Shown here: in pieces, positions 49,174 through 56,737 of the stretch
How the letters are laid out: each line of letters opens with the position of its first letter
Numbering within the stretch: the first letter of the stretch is position 1
Origin: JACSRF01 sp964504445
Lineage (GTDB): Bacteria; Chloroflexota; Anaerolineae; Promineifilales; Promineifilaceae
Length of the DNA stretch: 64,000 bases
Direction: 5' to 3'
Assembly (NCBI GenBank): GCA_964504445.1
Contig: CAZDEO010000012.1
Span: 18,116 to 82,115, forward strand
The notes under the pieces: generated by a model
What the model was told of the DNA's origin: nothing
What the model saw: only the letters and a program-made list of their open reading frames with translations
The model's database searches: none
Program-made: the position numbers and the translations under genes

Positions 49174-50184
49174 ATGCGGAAGTTGAGCTTTATTTTGTTG
49201 CTGGCCCTGCTATTGGTGGCCTGTGGCGGTGCAGAACAGGCGGAAAGCGAGCGCCTGGTCATTTATTCTGGACGCAGCGAAAGTCTGGTGCAGCCCATTA
49301 TTGACCAGTTTCAAGAAGAAACGGGTATTCAGGTGGATGTGCGCTATGGGGGCACGGCGGAAATGGCGGCGACCTTGCTGGAAGAGGGCGGCAATAGCCC
49401 GGCTGACATCTTTTATGCCCAAGACCCCGGCGGATTGGGGGCGGTGGCTGCTGAAGGGATGTTGACACAACTGCCGGCGGCCATTTTGGAACAAGTTGCG
49501 CCCCGTTTTGCGGCGGAGAGTGGCGAGTGGGTGGGCATTTCGGGCCGGGCGCGGGTGGTGGTGTACAATACCGCTACCTTAACGGAGGCAGATTTGCCCG
49601 CTGATTTGTGGGGCTTTACGGAACCGGCGTGGAACGGCCGTATTGGTTGGGCGCCCACCAACGGCTCCTTTCAGGCTATGGTTACCGGCATGAGAGCCAT
49701 TTGGGGCGAAGAAGAGACCCGCCGCTGGCTGGCGGGCATTCAGGCCAACAACCCGGTAGTTTATGAAGGCAACACGCCCATTGTAGCTGCCGTAGCTGCC
49801 GGTGAAGTAGAGGTCGGTTTTGTCAACCATTATTACCTTTACCGCTTTTTAGCGGAAGAGGGCGAAGGGTTTGCGGCCCGCAACTACTTTTTGCCCGGCG
49901 GTGGTCCTGGTTCTCTCATCATGGTTTCTGGCGCAGGCATTTTGCAAACTGCCCCCAATGCCGCCAATGCCCAGCGCTTTGTTGAGTTTTTGCTCAGCGC
50001 CGAGAGTCAGCAATATTTTGCCGACCAAACCTACGAATATCCGGTGGTGGCGGGCGTGGCGATTAACCCGCTGCTGCCCCCCCTGGCAGAACTGGAGGCC
50101 GAGGCGGTAAGCATTAACCTAAGCGACATGGCCGACTTGCCGGGCACGGCGGCGATGTTGAGCGAGTTGGGTATTTTACCCTAG
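49174..50184 (+). CDS. Ferric iron ABC transporter, substrate-binding lipoprotein
   Basis: 336 residues, FbpA/FutA type. Lipoprotein signal MRKLSFILLLALLLVAC with the Cys at 17, then RLVIYSGRSESLVQPIIDQFQEETGI, QVDVRYGGTAEMAATLLEEG and PADIFYAQDPGGLGAV, characteristic of periplasmic Fe3+ binding proteins. Tyr residues in GFVNHYYLYRF are the expected iron ligands. ATG 49174 gives the signal peptide. The ATPase follows, but no permease gene lies between or nearby. Confidence 0.93.
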   Translation: MRKLSFILLLALLLVACGGAEQAESERLVIYSGRSESLVQPIIDQFQEETGIQVDVRYGGTAEMAATLLEEGGNSPADIFYAQDPGGLGAVAAEGMLTQLPAAILEQVAPRFAAESGEWVGISGRARVVVYNTATLTEADLPADLWGFTEPAWNGRIGWAPTNGSFQAMVTGMRAIWGEEETRRWLAGIQANNPVVYEGNTPIVAAVAAGEVEVGFVNHYYLYRFLAEEGEGFAARNYFLPGGGPGSLIMVSGAGILQTAPNAANAQRFVEFLLSAESQQYFADQTYEYPVVAGVAINPLLPPLAELEAEAVSINLSDMADLPGTAAMLSELGILP

Positions 50185-50191
50185 AGGAAGT

Positions 50192-50236
50192 GGGGATTGG
50201 TGATTTGAAGTGGGGTTTTTCAAGTCGCCAATCTCC
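50192..50236. repeat. 18-bp imperfect inverted repeat between binding protein and ATPase genes
   Basis: GGGGATTGGTGATTTGAA (50192-50209) pairs with TTCAAGTCGCCAATCTCC (50219-50236) using three G-U pairs. Such hairpins after a binding-protein gene often let it be expressed more strongly than downstream transporter genes. Confidence 0.7.
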
Positions 50237-50277
50237 ATGCTTTGCTCACTCGTTTTTGAGCGATTGTGTGCGTGTTT

Positions 50278-51336
50278 ATGACAACTATTGCCGTTCATTG
50301 TCAAAATTTAGCGAAGCGTTTTGGGGATTTCACGGCCGTTTCCGAAGTGAGCTTCACCGTGGGGCGTGGGGAGATTATGGCCCTGGTTGGCCCTAGTGGC
50401 TGCGGCAAAACCACCACCCTGCGCCTGATGGCTGGGTTCGAGCAGGTGGATGACGGCCGTATCACCATTGGCGGGCAGCTTGTAGACGACGGCCGTACTG
50501 TGCTGCCCACCGAAAAACGGCGTGTGGGCATGGTCTTTCAAGATTACGCCATCTTCCCCCACCTGAGCGTAGCCGACAACGTGGCCTTTGGCCTGAGGGG
50601 CGGACAGAAAAAACATCCCCAGCGCGTAACAGAAATGCTCACTTTTGTGGGGCTGGCTGGCCTGGGAGAGCGCATGCCCCACGAGCTGAGCGGCGGGCAG
50701 CAGCAGCGGGTGGCTCTGGCCCGCGCCCTGGCTCCCGAACCAGCGGTGCTGCTGCTGGATGAGCCATTTTCTAACCTGGACGCCGCCCTCCGCCAGGAGG
50801 TGCGGGCAGAGGTGCGTCATTTGCTGAAGCGCAGTGGGGTCACGGCCGTTTTCGTCACCCACGATCAGGCAGAGGCGCTGTTTATGGGCGACCAGGTGGC
50901 GGTGATGAACAGCGGGCGGTTGGAGCAAATGGGGCCACCGGAGGTGGTCTTTCACCAGCCGCGCACGCGCTTTGTGGCCGAATTTTTGGGCAATGCCGAC
51001 TTTGTGCCGGGCACGGCGGTGACCGGTGGGGTGCAAACGCCGCTGGGTTTGCTGCCCCAGCCGGTGAGGGTGTCGCCGGGCACGGCGGTGACCATTGCCG
51101 TGCGCCCCGATGATATTTTTTTGCAGGTGGCCCAGGAAGAGGTACTGGTGAACGGCCGTGTCCTTGACCGCCAGTTCTTGGGCATTGCCTACCTGTATGC
51201 CATTGGCCTGACCGAGGGCACGGTGGTGCATAGCTGGCAGCCCCACACGGTAAATGTGCCCTTGGGAACGGCCGTCCAGGTTGGTTTTCGCCATGAGCAT
51301 GCGTTTTCGTGCTTTGTGGGGGGCACGGCCGTCTAA
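50278..51336 (+). CDS. Ferric iron ABC transporter ATPase (FbpC/PotA type)
   Basis: About 352 residues. Walker A ALVGPSGCGKTTTLRLMAGF, Q-loop VFQDYAIFPHLSVADNV, signature LSGGQQQRVALARALAPEP, Walker B LLLDEPFSNLD and H-loop FVTHDQAEAL. The C-terminal TOBE region (VNGRVLDRQFLGIAYLYAIGL) is that of iron/polyamine importers. ATG 50278 (MTTIAVHCQNLAKRFG) is chosen; a GTG at 50266 is possible and no clear RBS is present. It is rich in ACGGCCGT octamers (eight from 50334 to 51333). The permease partner is missing here. Confidence 0.93.
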   Translation: MTTIAVHCQNLAKRFGDFTAVSEVSFTVGRGEIMALVGPSGCGKTTTLRLMAGFEQVDDGRITIGGQLVDDGRTVLPTEKRRVGMVFQDYAIFPHLSVADNVAFGLRGGQKKHPQRVTEMLTFVGLAGLGERMPHELSGGQQQRVALARALAPEPAVLLLDEPFSNLDAALRQEVRAEVRHLLKRSGVTAVFVTHDQAEALFMGDQVAVMNSGRLEQMGPPEVVFHQPRTRFVAEFLGNADFVPGTAVTGGVQTPLGLLPQPVRVSPGTAVTIAVRPDDIFLQVAQEEVLVNGRVLDRQFLGIAYLYAIGLTEGTVVHSWQPHTVNVPLGTAVQVGFRHEHAFSCFVGGTAV

Positions 51337-51398
51337 AAGGTACTCAAAAAATACGCACCAAGCCGCGCCTTTATCAGGCTTGCTAGAGAGGCTTTTCA

Positions 51399-51557
51399 AT
51401 GGCCAAGACATTATGTGAACTAAAGAAACTGCCTAAAGAAAACCCCGCTCTGTTTATTCCCCTGGTAAACAAGCCTCGTTTTCTTTGTGCCAAATGTGGA
51501 CGTGTGGCCAATAAAAAAAGAACCTTTGCCAGCCGCAAAAAATGCCCTAACCGCTGA
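51399..51557 (+). CDS. Small CxxC protein of 52 residues
   Basis: MAKTLCELKKLPKENPALF leads to PRFLCAKCGRVANKKRTFA and KKCPNR. A CxxC knuckle and a later Cys suggest a zinc or iron site. The start MAKTLCELKK and CxKCGRVAN resemble a widespread family of uncharacterised short proteins. It is intact, starts at ATG 51399 and lies between the iron ABC ATPase and the DtxR-type regulator. Function is unknown; an iron or zinc role is only suggested by context. Confidence 0.75.
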   Translation: MAKTLCELKKLPKENPALFIPLVNKPRFLCAKCGRVANKKRTFASRKKCPNR

Positions 51558-51674
51558 CCCTCCCCCAGGTATTCCCTGACGGCTGTGTGGACAATTTAGC
51601 AGCCCAATTCCTAATTGAACCCCGGTTAACTTTCAACTGAACCTGTACTTAATGACAATCGGCATAAACAGGAC

Positions 51675-51715
51675 TGACAAATGTCATTGCCGCAGGTAAC
51701 CCTATTTCGTATGAT
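51675..51715 (+). promoter_or_regulatory. Promoter and palindromic site of the DtxR-feo locus
   Basis: TTGCCG (51687-51692), 17-bp spacer, TATGAT (51710-51715), 48 bp before the regulator ATG. The palindrome TGACAAATGTCA (51675-51686) touches the -35 box directly, an activator-like position. The same 12-mer occurs at 12639. Confidence 0.6.
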
Positions 51716-51762
51716 CAAGCTGAACTTTAGACTTAATTTTTAGGTTTCCCTTAAAACCCGGC

Positions 51763-52434
51763 ATGAAGCACGAATCTTTTAACGAAAGCGTCGAGATGTA
51801 CCTCAAAACTATCAGCGAGTTGTCTGAAGATGACGCCCTGGTTCCCATTTCCGCTCTGGCAGAGCAGTTGGGCGTTTCCACCGTCTCTGCTACTGAGATG
51901 GTACACCGCCTGCGTGAGCAGGGATTGCTTGATCATACCCCCTACAAAGGGGTTACGTTGACGAAAGATGGTGGTCGTCGTGCCTGCCGCGTCATTCGCC
52001 GCCATCGTCTTTGGGAGCGTTTTTTGGCTGACTACCTGGGTTTGCCCTGGCAGCAAGTCCATGACTTTGCCTGCCAGTTAGAGCATGCCACCGCTGACGA
52101 AGTGACCGAAGCGCTGGCTATCTTTCTGGGGCATCCGCAAACCTGTCCGCACGGTAATCCCATTCCTTCGCCCGACTGGGACACACCCCCTGTGGTCGAC
52201 CAACCCCTGGATGAATGGTCGCCGGGAGACCAGGGCACCATTACACGCATTCACCCCGAGAGTATTTTGCTGCTGGATTACCTGGCCGGACGGGGGATTC
52301 AGCCAGGGAAGCTTGTTACCTTTACCGAAGTTGCGCCCTTCAATGGTCCACTCATGATGGAAATTGGCGGGGAAACCCATGCTTTGGGGCGCGAAATTGC
52401 CGCCCACATTTTTGGGAGACGGATCAATGCTTGA
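51763..52434 (+). CDS. DtxR/MntR-family metal-dependent regulator
   Basis: 223 residues. N-terminal winged helix ESFNESVEMYLKTISELSEDDALVPISALAEQLGVSTVSATEMVHRLREQGLLDHTPYKGVTLT, typical of DtxR/IdeR. The dimerisation and metal-binding domain has RRHRLWERFLADYLGLPW, CQLEHATADEVTEAL and CPHGNPIPSP. The C-terminal SH3/FeoA-like domain spans about 150-220. It is expected to bind Fe2+ or Mn2+ and to control iron uptake, here presumably its own feo operon. Its stop overlaps the feoA start by 8 bp. Confidence 0.94.
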   Translation: MKHESFNESVEMYLKTISELSEDDALVPISALAEQLGVSTVSATEMVHRLREQGLLDHTPYKGVTLTKDGGRRACRVIRRHRLWERFLADYLGLPWQQVHDFACQLEHATADEVTEALAIFLGHPQTCPHGNPIPSPDWDTPPVVDQPLDEWSPGDQGTITRIHPESILLLDYLAGRGIQPGKLVTFTEVAPFNGPLMMEIGGETHALGREIAAHIFGRRINA

Positions 52435-52699
52435 GCGAAAAACCTCTACAGAGGGTTTGTGCCCTCTGACAATGGCGCCTGTGGGCCAAAATGTGCGGCT
52501 ATGCAAACTGTGCGGCGGGCGGAGAATGGCGCATCGTCTGGCAGAGCTGGGTTTGACCCCTGGTGTGTGCCTGCGTATTGTGCAGGATGCCGGCGGTCCG
52601 CTGCTCATTTCAGTGCGGGATTCGCGCATTGCTTTAGGACGAGGCATTGCCAGCAAGCTGCAGGTGCAGTGGATTGGCGATGCGGAAGGTGGGGATTAG
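52427..52699 (+). CDS. feoA: FeoA, ferrous iron transport accessory protein
   Basis: 90 residues with the SH3-like FeoA fold: LTMAPVGQNVRLCKLCGGRRMAHRLAELGLTPGVCLRIVQDAGGPLLISVRDSRIALGRGIASKLQV. The conserved LxELGLTPG and R-IALGRG segments are present. The ATG at 52427 overlaps the regulator stop, and the longer upstream frame (to 52364) is a shadow of the regulator. The CKLC motif near residue 25 is unusual for FeoA. It lies 35 bp before feoB. Confidence 0.9.
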   Translation: MLERKTSTEGLCPLTMAPVGQNVRLCKLCGGRRMAHRLAELGLTPGVCLRIVQDAGGPLLISVRDSRIALGRGIASKLQVQWIGDAEGGD

Positions 52700-52733
52700 G
52701 GATTGTGTCCCTGGCATTTAACGGTTTGATGAT

Positions 52734-53324
52734 ATGATGCATACGGTTCGCGTGGCTCTGGCTGGAAATCCGAACACGGGTAAAAGCACTCTTTTTAATG
52801 CTTTGACAGGCGCAAATCAGCGTGTTGGCAATTGGCCGGGCAAAACGGTGATGCAAAAGCTGGGCTGGTTTACGGTCCGGGGTGTGCATTTTGAGGTGTT
52901 GGATTTGCCGGGAACCTATAGTCTTTCTGCGTTTTCGCCTGATGAGCAAGTTGCGCGGGATTACATTGTGCACGAACAGCCGGACGTGGTGGTGAATGTG
53001 GTGGATGCTACCAATTTGGAGCGCAATTTGTACCTGACGGCGCAAATTATGGAGACTGGGGTGCAGCTTTTATTGGTGCTGAATATGCAAGATTTGGCGC
53101 TGCGGCGAGGATATGAGGTGGACGCGGCGAAGTTGTCTTTGTTGCTGGGTGGGGTGCCGGTGGTGCCAGCGGTGGCGGCGCGACAAGAGGGGTTGGATGC
53201 GCTGCGGGAGGCGTTATACCAAATGGCGCAGCATTTGATGCCGCCAACCGGTTTGTTTTCTGGCGATGGTCGGCAAGGGGAACTCCATGCCCAACGTACT
53301 GTATTCAGCACCCACTGCCATTAG
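52734..53324 (+). CDS. feoB: FeoB N-terminal part: GTPase domain (feoB split or frameshifted)
   Basis: 196 residues carrying the G domain of FeoB: G1 ALAGNPNTGKSTLFNALTG, the G2 region GKTVMQKLG, G3 LDLPGTYSLSAFSPDEQVARDYI and G4 LVLNMQDLALRRG. It then runs to GLFSGDGRQGELHA and stops at TAG 53322 with a tail that is not FeoB-like. The rest of FeoB continues in the +1 frame, open from 53239, and overlaps. Either two coupled genes or a one-base frameshift explains this. Confidence 0.9.
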   Translation: MMHTVRVALAGNPNTGKSTLFNALTGANQRVGNWPGKTVMQKLGWFTVRGVHFEVLDLPGTYSLSAFSPDEQVARDYIVHEQPDVVVNVVDATNLERNLYLTAQIMETGVQLLLVLNMQDLALRRGYEVDAAKLSLLLGGVPVVPAVAARQEGLDALREALYQMAQHLMPPTGLFSGDGRQGELHAQRTVFSTHCH

Positions 53325-54987
53325 TTACAGCCCGCCGCTGGAGGCGGAGATTTCGCGGCTGGTGAGGGTGATTACGGGATTGGCGGAGGTGAACGGCCGT
53401 GTCCCGGCACGCTGGTTAGCCATTCAACTGCTGGAGGGGGACGAAACCCTCCTGGCGGAGTTGGGGCAGGAGGAGCAGGTGGTGCTGGCAGCGGCCGTGG
53501 CCCAAAGCACCCAAAATCTGCAACCCCACTATGGCGAAGACGTGGATCTGGCCATTACCGACGAGCGTTACCAGTTTGTTCATAAACTGGTGGGGCAGGT
53601 GTTGACTGCCCCGCAGGTCACCTGGAGCCTTTCCGATCGCCTGGACCGCATTATTACCAACCGCTGGTTAGGCATCCCCATTTTCTTAGCCCTGATGTAC
53701 GTCGTTTTCAGTTTGGTGCAGAACGTCTCTGCGCCATTTTTGGAGTGGGTAGATAGTGTCATGGGTGGCCCCATTTCCCGGTGGGTAGTCACGGCGCTGA
53801 CCTGGGTAAAGGCGCCGGACTGGTTCATGTCGCTGCTGGTGGATGGCGTCATTGCTGGCGTGGGGGGCGTGCTTACTTTTTTACCCGGTTTGTTGGTGAT
53901 GTATCTGGCCCTGGCGGTGTTGGAAGATAGCGGCTACCTGGCCCGGGCCGCTTTTGTAATGGACCGCAGCATGAGCAAGCTGGGGCTGCACGGCCGTTCC
54001 TTTGTGCCCATGATTTTGGGGTTTGGCTGCAACGTGCCCGCCATTTACGCCACGCGCACCATTGAGAGTAAGCGCGCGCGCATCCTCACCGGTCTGCTCA
54101 TTCCCTTCATGTCTTGTTCGGCGCGGCTGCCGGTTTACGTGATTTTTGGGTTGGCATTTTTCCCGCGGAATGGCAGTCTGGTCATTTGGGGACTGTACCT
54201 CATTGGCATTGTCATCGCGGCTGGCGTGGGGCTGTTGCTTTCGCGCACCTTGTTTCGAGACGAACCCGCGGGCATTTTGTTGATGGAGATGCCCAGCTAT
54301 CGCTGGCCATCTGCCCGGCGGGTGCTGGCCTATACCTGGGCAGAATCTGCTTCTTTTGTGCGTAAGGCGGGTTCGTTTATTTTGCTAGGCACCATGGTGT
54401 TTTGGCTGCTGCTCAATGTACCCTGGGGCGTGACGGATCCACAAGAAAGCCTCTTTGGTCAGGTAAGCGGGGCTGTGGCGCCGGTGCTGACTCCAGCAGG
54501 TTTTGGGGAGTGGCGGGCCAGTGGGGCATTGTTGACCGGCCTGCTGGCGAAGGAGATGGTTGTTTCGACGCTGGCCCAGGTGTACGTGGGCGAGGGGGAA
54601 GAGGCGGTAACAGACACGGCCGTTTCCGTCAATTTGTGGGCTGATTTGCGGGAGATAGGGTTGGGGTTGGTAACGGCCGTGGTGGAAGCTGGTAAGCAAT
54701 TACTGGAAACCCTGACTCCTGGGGTGACGTTGTTTTCCAGTGGGGTGGAAGAGGGTGATACAGCCCTTACAATAGCTTTACGCCAGGCATTTACCCCCCT
54801 GAGCGCTTTTGCGTTTCTTATGTTTGTCCTTCTCTATGTACCCTGCATTGCCACCATTGGCGCCCAAATTGCTGAATTTGGCTGGCGCTGGGCGGCGCTT
54901 TCGGTGGCAATTACGCTGGTAGTGCCCTGGGCCCTGGCCACAGTCGTTTACCAGGTTGGTAGTTGGCTACCACTCACCAGCCACTAG
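53287..54987 (+). CDS. feoB: FeoB C-terminal part: helical and membrane permease domains
   Basis: 566 residues forming the rest of FeoB: the helical spacer (AISYSPPLEAEISRLVRVITGL), Gate motifs and membrane core. Conserved stretches are SDRLDRIITNRWLGIPIFLALMYVVF, GGVLTFLPGLLVMYLALAVLEDSGYLARAAFVMDR, the Gate cysteine in GFGCNVPAIYATRTI, PFMSCSARLPVYVIF and YVPCIATIGA. ATG 53287 has AAGGGGA 5 bp upstream, so it could be translated on its own; an ATG at 53266 has no RBS. It overlaps the first part by 38 bp in another frame. Confidence 0.88.
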   Translation: MPNVLYSAPTAISYSPPLEAEISRLVRVITGLAEVNGRVPARWLAIQLLEGDETLLAELGQEEQVVLAAAVAQSTQNLQPHYGEDVDLAITDERYQFVHKLVGQVLTAPQVTWSLSDRLDRIITNRWLGIPIFLALMYVVFSLVQNVSAPFLEWVDSVMGGPISRWVVTALTWVKAPDWFMSLLVDGVIAGVGGVLTFLPGLLVMYLALAVLEDSGYLARAAFVMDRSMSKLGLHGRSFVPMILGFGCNVPAIYATRTIESKRARILTGLLIPFMSCSARLPVYVIFGLAFFPRNGSLVIWGLYLIGIVIAAGVGLLLSRTLFRDEPAGILLMEMPSYRWPSARRVLAYTWAESASFVRKAGSFILLGTMVFWLLLNVPWGVTDPQESLFGQVSGAVAPVLTPAGFGEWRASGALLTGLLAKEMVVSTLAQVYVGEGEEAVTDTAVSVNLWADLREIGLGLVTAVVEAGKQLLETLTPGVTLFSSGVEEGDTALTIALRQAFTPLSAFAFLMFVLLYVPCIATIGAQIAEFGWRWAALSVAITLVVPWALATVVYQVGSWLPLTSH

Positions 54988-55004
54988 GAATCATTCACCC
55001 CAAC

Positions 55005-55256
55005 ATGCTTCAGCAAATTCTCTCCCTCTTCCGCCACAGTCAAGGCATTCCGCTCACCGCTGAAGTGGTGGCGCGGCAGCTCAACCTGCCGCCAGCCGTG
55101 GTGGAGCAGTTGCTAAGAACTCTGGTGCAGCGCGGGCGGCTGACTTGGGTTGATCAGGGCTGCACAGGCTGCCAGGTGTGCCCGCTGAAGGTGATTTGTG
55201 CCGGAATGCCGCCCATTCCGCAGCGCGGTTACAGGCTGGTAGAGGAGAATGGTTAA
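55005..55256 (+). CDS. FeoC-like winged-helix protein with four cysteines
   Basis: 83 residues. Winged-helix part MLQQILSLFRHSQGIPLTAEVVARQLNLPPAVVEQLLRTLVQRGRLTWV, then CTGCQVCPLKVIC, four cysteines suited to an iron-sulfur cluster, as in FeoC or DUF6771-like proteins after feoB. It begins 17 bp after feoB. The frame is open from 54963, but ATG 55005 gives the conserved start. It probably regulates FeoB stability or activity in response to iron or oxygen. Confidence 0.82.
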   Translation: MLQQILSLFRHSQGIPLTAEVVARQLNLPPAVVEQLLRTLVQRGRLTWVDQGCTGCQVCPLKVICAGMPPIPQRGYRLVEENG

Positions 55257-55361
55257 CGATTGTCGCTTACCGGTGATGGACGGTTTCTTGCCGGTTAAAC
55301 CTGCGCCTTAATTTCTCTTCACCTGACGCTAACCTACCTTCACCAACAGTGATTTTCCGTT

Positions 55362-56009
55362 ATGTTATTGTGGCACGCTTTTCTTCGTTTTGGCTTTCGC
55401 CTGCTCTACCAGGAACTTGCCTGGACGTATGACGGAGTGAGTTGGGCCGTCTCGCTGGGGGAATGGCGGCGCTGGCAGCGGGCGGCGCTTCCTTACGTCC
55501 AGGGGAAACGGGTGCTGGAAATTGGGCACGGGCCAGGACACATGCTGCTGGCTTTACAGTTAGCGGGTTTTCGCGTCATGGGGTTGGATTTATCGCCGCA
55601 GATGGGACGGCTGGCGCGGCGGCGCGCGCCTGCGGTGCCGTTGGTGCGGGGCCGGGTGCCGGCATTGCCCTATGCGCCCGGCAGCTTTGACACGGTGCTG
55701 GCGACTTTCCCTACCGAGTACATTCTTGAAGAGGAAACGTTGACGGCCGTTGCCCGCGTGTTGCGGCCGCACGGCCGTTTCCTCATCATTCCCGAAGGCC
55801 ACCTTACGGGTAGCGGCCCCTTGCATTCCTTTATCGAGGGGCTCTTTCGCGTGACCGGGCAGCGACAATCGGCTGCCCCAGAGCCGTGGGATCCTTATTT
55901 TGCACGTTTACGTGCTGCAGGCTTTGTGGTAACGGTTGAGCAAATATCCTTTCGTCGCAGCGCCGCCACCCTACTCGTGTGCCAGAAGCCAGTAGAGGGT
56001 GCCCGGTAA
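55362..56009 (+). CDS. Class I SAM-dependent methyltransferase
   Basis: 215 residues with a Rossmann-fold methyltransferase: motif I VLEIGHGPGHMLLALQLAGF, motif II VMGLDLSPQMGRLARRRA, then LPYAPGSFDTVLATFPTEYI and LRPHGRFLIIPEGH. The first 20 residues (LLWHAFLRFGFRLLYQELAW) are hydrophobic and may associate with membrane. The substrate is unknown. A 140-bp gap separates it from lspA. Confidence 0.88.
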   Translation: MLLWHAFLRFGFRLLYQELAWTYDGVSWAVSLGEWRRWQRAALPYVQGKRVLEIGHGPGHMLLALQLAGFRVMGLDLSPQMGRLARRRAPAVPLVRGRVPALPYAPGSFDTVLATFPTEYILEEETLTAVARVLRPHGRFLIIPEGHLTGSGPLHSFIEGLFRVTGQRQSAAPEPWDPYFARLRAAGFVVTVEQISFRRSAATLLVCQKPVEGAR

Positions 56010-56149
56010 GCAATCATGGGCAACAGTGAACGGTGAGCTGTTCGCTAACTGATTACCCATCACCAACTTCTTGCGGGTAGCCGCAAGCCGATTACCCAAA
56101 AATGAGTGGTTCTCGCGCCTGGATAATGGCGTTGGTACAATGGCCCGGT

Positions 56150-56737
56150 ATGAGCGACCAACTTGCCGTGAATGAAAAAAGCCTCAATACGCCGGCTGGC
56201 TTGCGGGAAAAAACGCTGTTATTGTTGGTAACGGCCGTTGTTTTACTCCTCGATCAATTCAGCAAACTCATCGTCGAGGCCCACCTGCCGCTGTACACCA
56301 GTTGGACGCCCTGGCCTGAAGTCGCGCACCTGTTTCAGTTGACCCACGCCACCAACACCGGCGCGGCTTTTGGCCTTTTCCCTGGTGGCAGCCTTTTTTT
56401 CACCGTGTTGGCCATGGTCGTTTCTCTGTTCATTTTGTTCTACAACCACATTTTACCTGCCGGTCAGCCGCTGCTGCGCCTGGGGTTGGGCTTACAGTTA
56501 GGCGGGGCGCTGGGTAATTTGCTAGACCGCTTGCGCCTGGGATACGTTACCGATTTCCTTGATTTCGGTCCCTGGCCAATTTTCAACGTGGCCGATACGG
56601 CCATTGTGAGCGGCGTGGTGGTGTTGGTTTGGTTGCTGCTGCGTGAGTGGCGGGCTGAAGCCGAGTGGCGGGCTGAAGCCGCGCAGGGGCAGCCCAAGGA
56701 AGATTCGGAGCTTGTGGATGAGTGGTCAACCAATTGA
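56150..56737 (+). CDS. lspA: Lipoprotein signal peptidase (LspA)
   Basis: 195 residues. Signal peptidase II cleaves prolipoproteins before the lipid-modified Cys, a task fitting the many lipoproteins in this window. Membrane segments and motifs are VLLLDQFSKLIVEAHLPL, THATNTGAAFGLFPG, GALGNLLDRLRLGYVTDFLDF and the catalytic Asp in IFNVADTAIVSGV. ATG 56150 is chosen; a TACAAT just upstream could be a -10 box. The tail contains a tandem duplication. It overlaps rluD by 20 bp. Confidence 0.95.
   Translation: MSDQLAVNEKSLNTPAGLREKTLLLLVTAVVLLLDQFSKLIVEAHLPLYTSWTPWPEVAHLFQLTHATNTGAAFGLFPGGSLFFTVLAMVVSLFILFYNHILPAGQPLLRLGLGLQLGGALGNLLDRLRLGYVTDFLDFGPWPIFNVADTAIVSGVVVLVWLLLREWRAEAEWRAEAAQGQPKEDSELVDEWSTN
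56645..56680 (+). repeat. Tandem 18-bp duplication in the lspA tail
   Basis: GAGTGGCGGGCTGAAGCC occurs twice back to back (56645-56662, 56663-56680), coding for the repeated residues EWRAEA at the cytoplasmic C-terminus. Confidence 0.9.

Noticed and set aside
51558..51762. DtxR-type iron box before the DtxR gene (around GGTTAACTTTCAACTGAACC)
   Set aside because: Only about 12 of 20 positions are symmetrical and the fit to known DtxR/IdeR boxes is poor; the TGACAAATGTCA palindrome is a stronger site.
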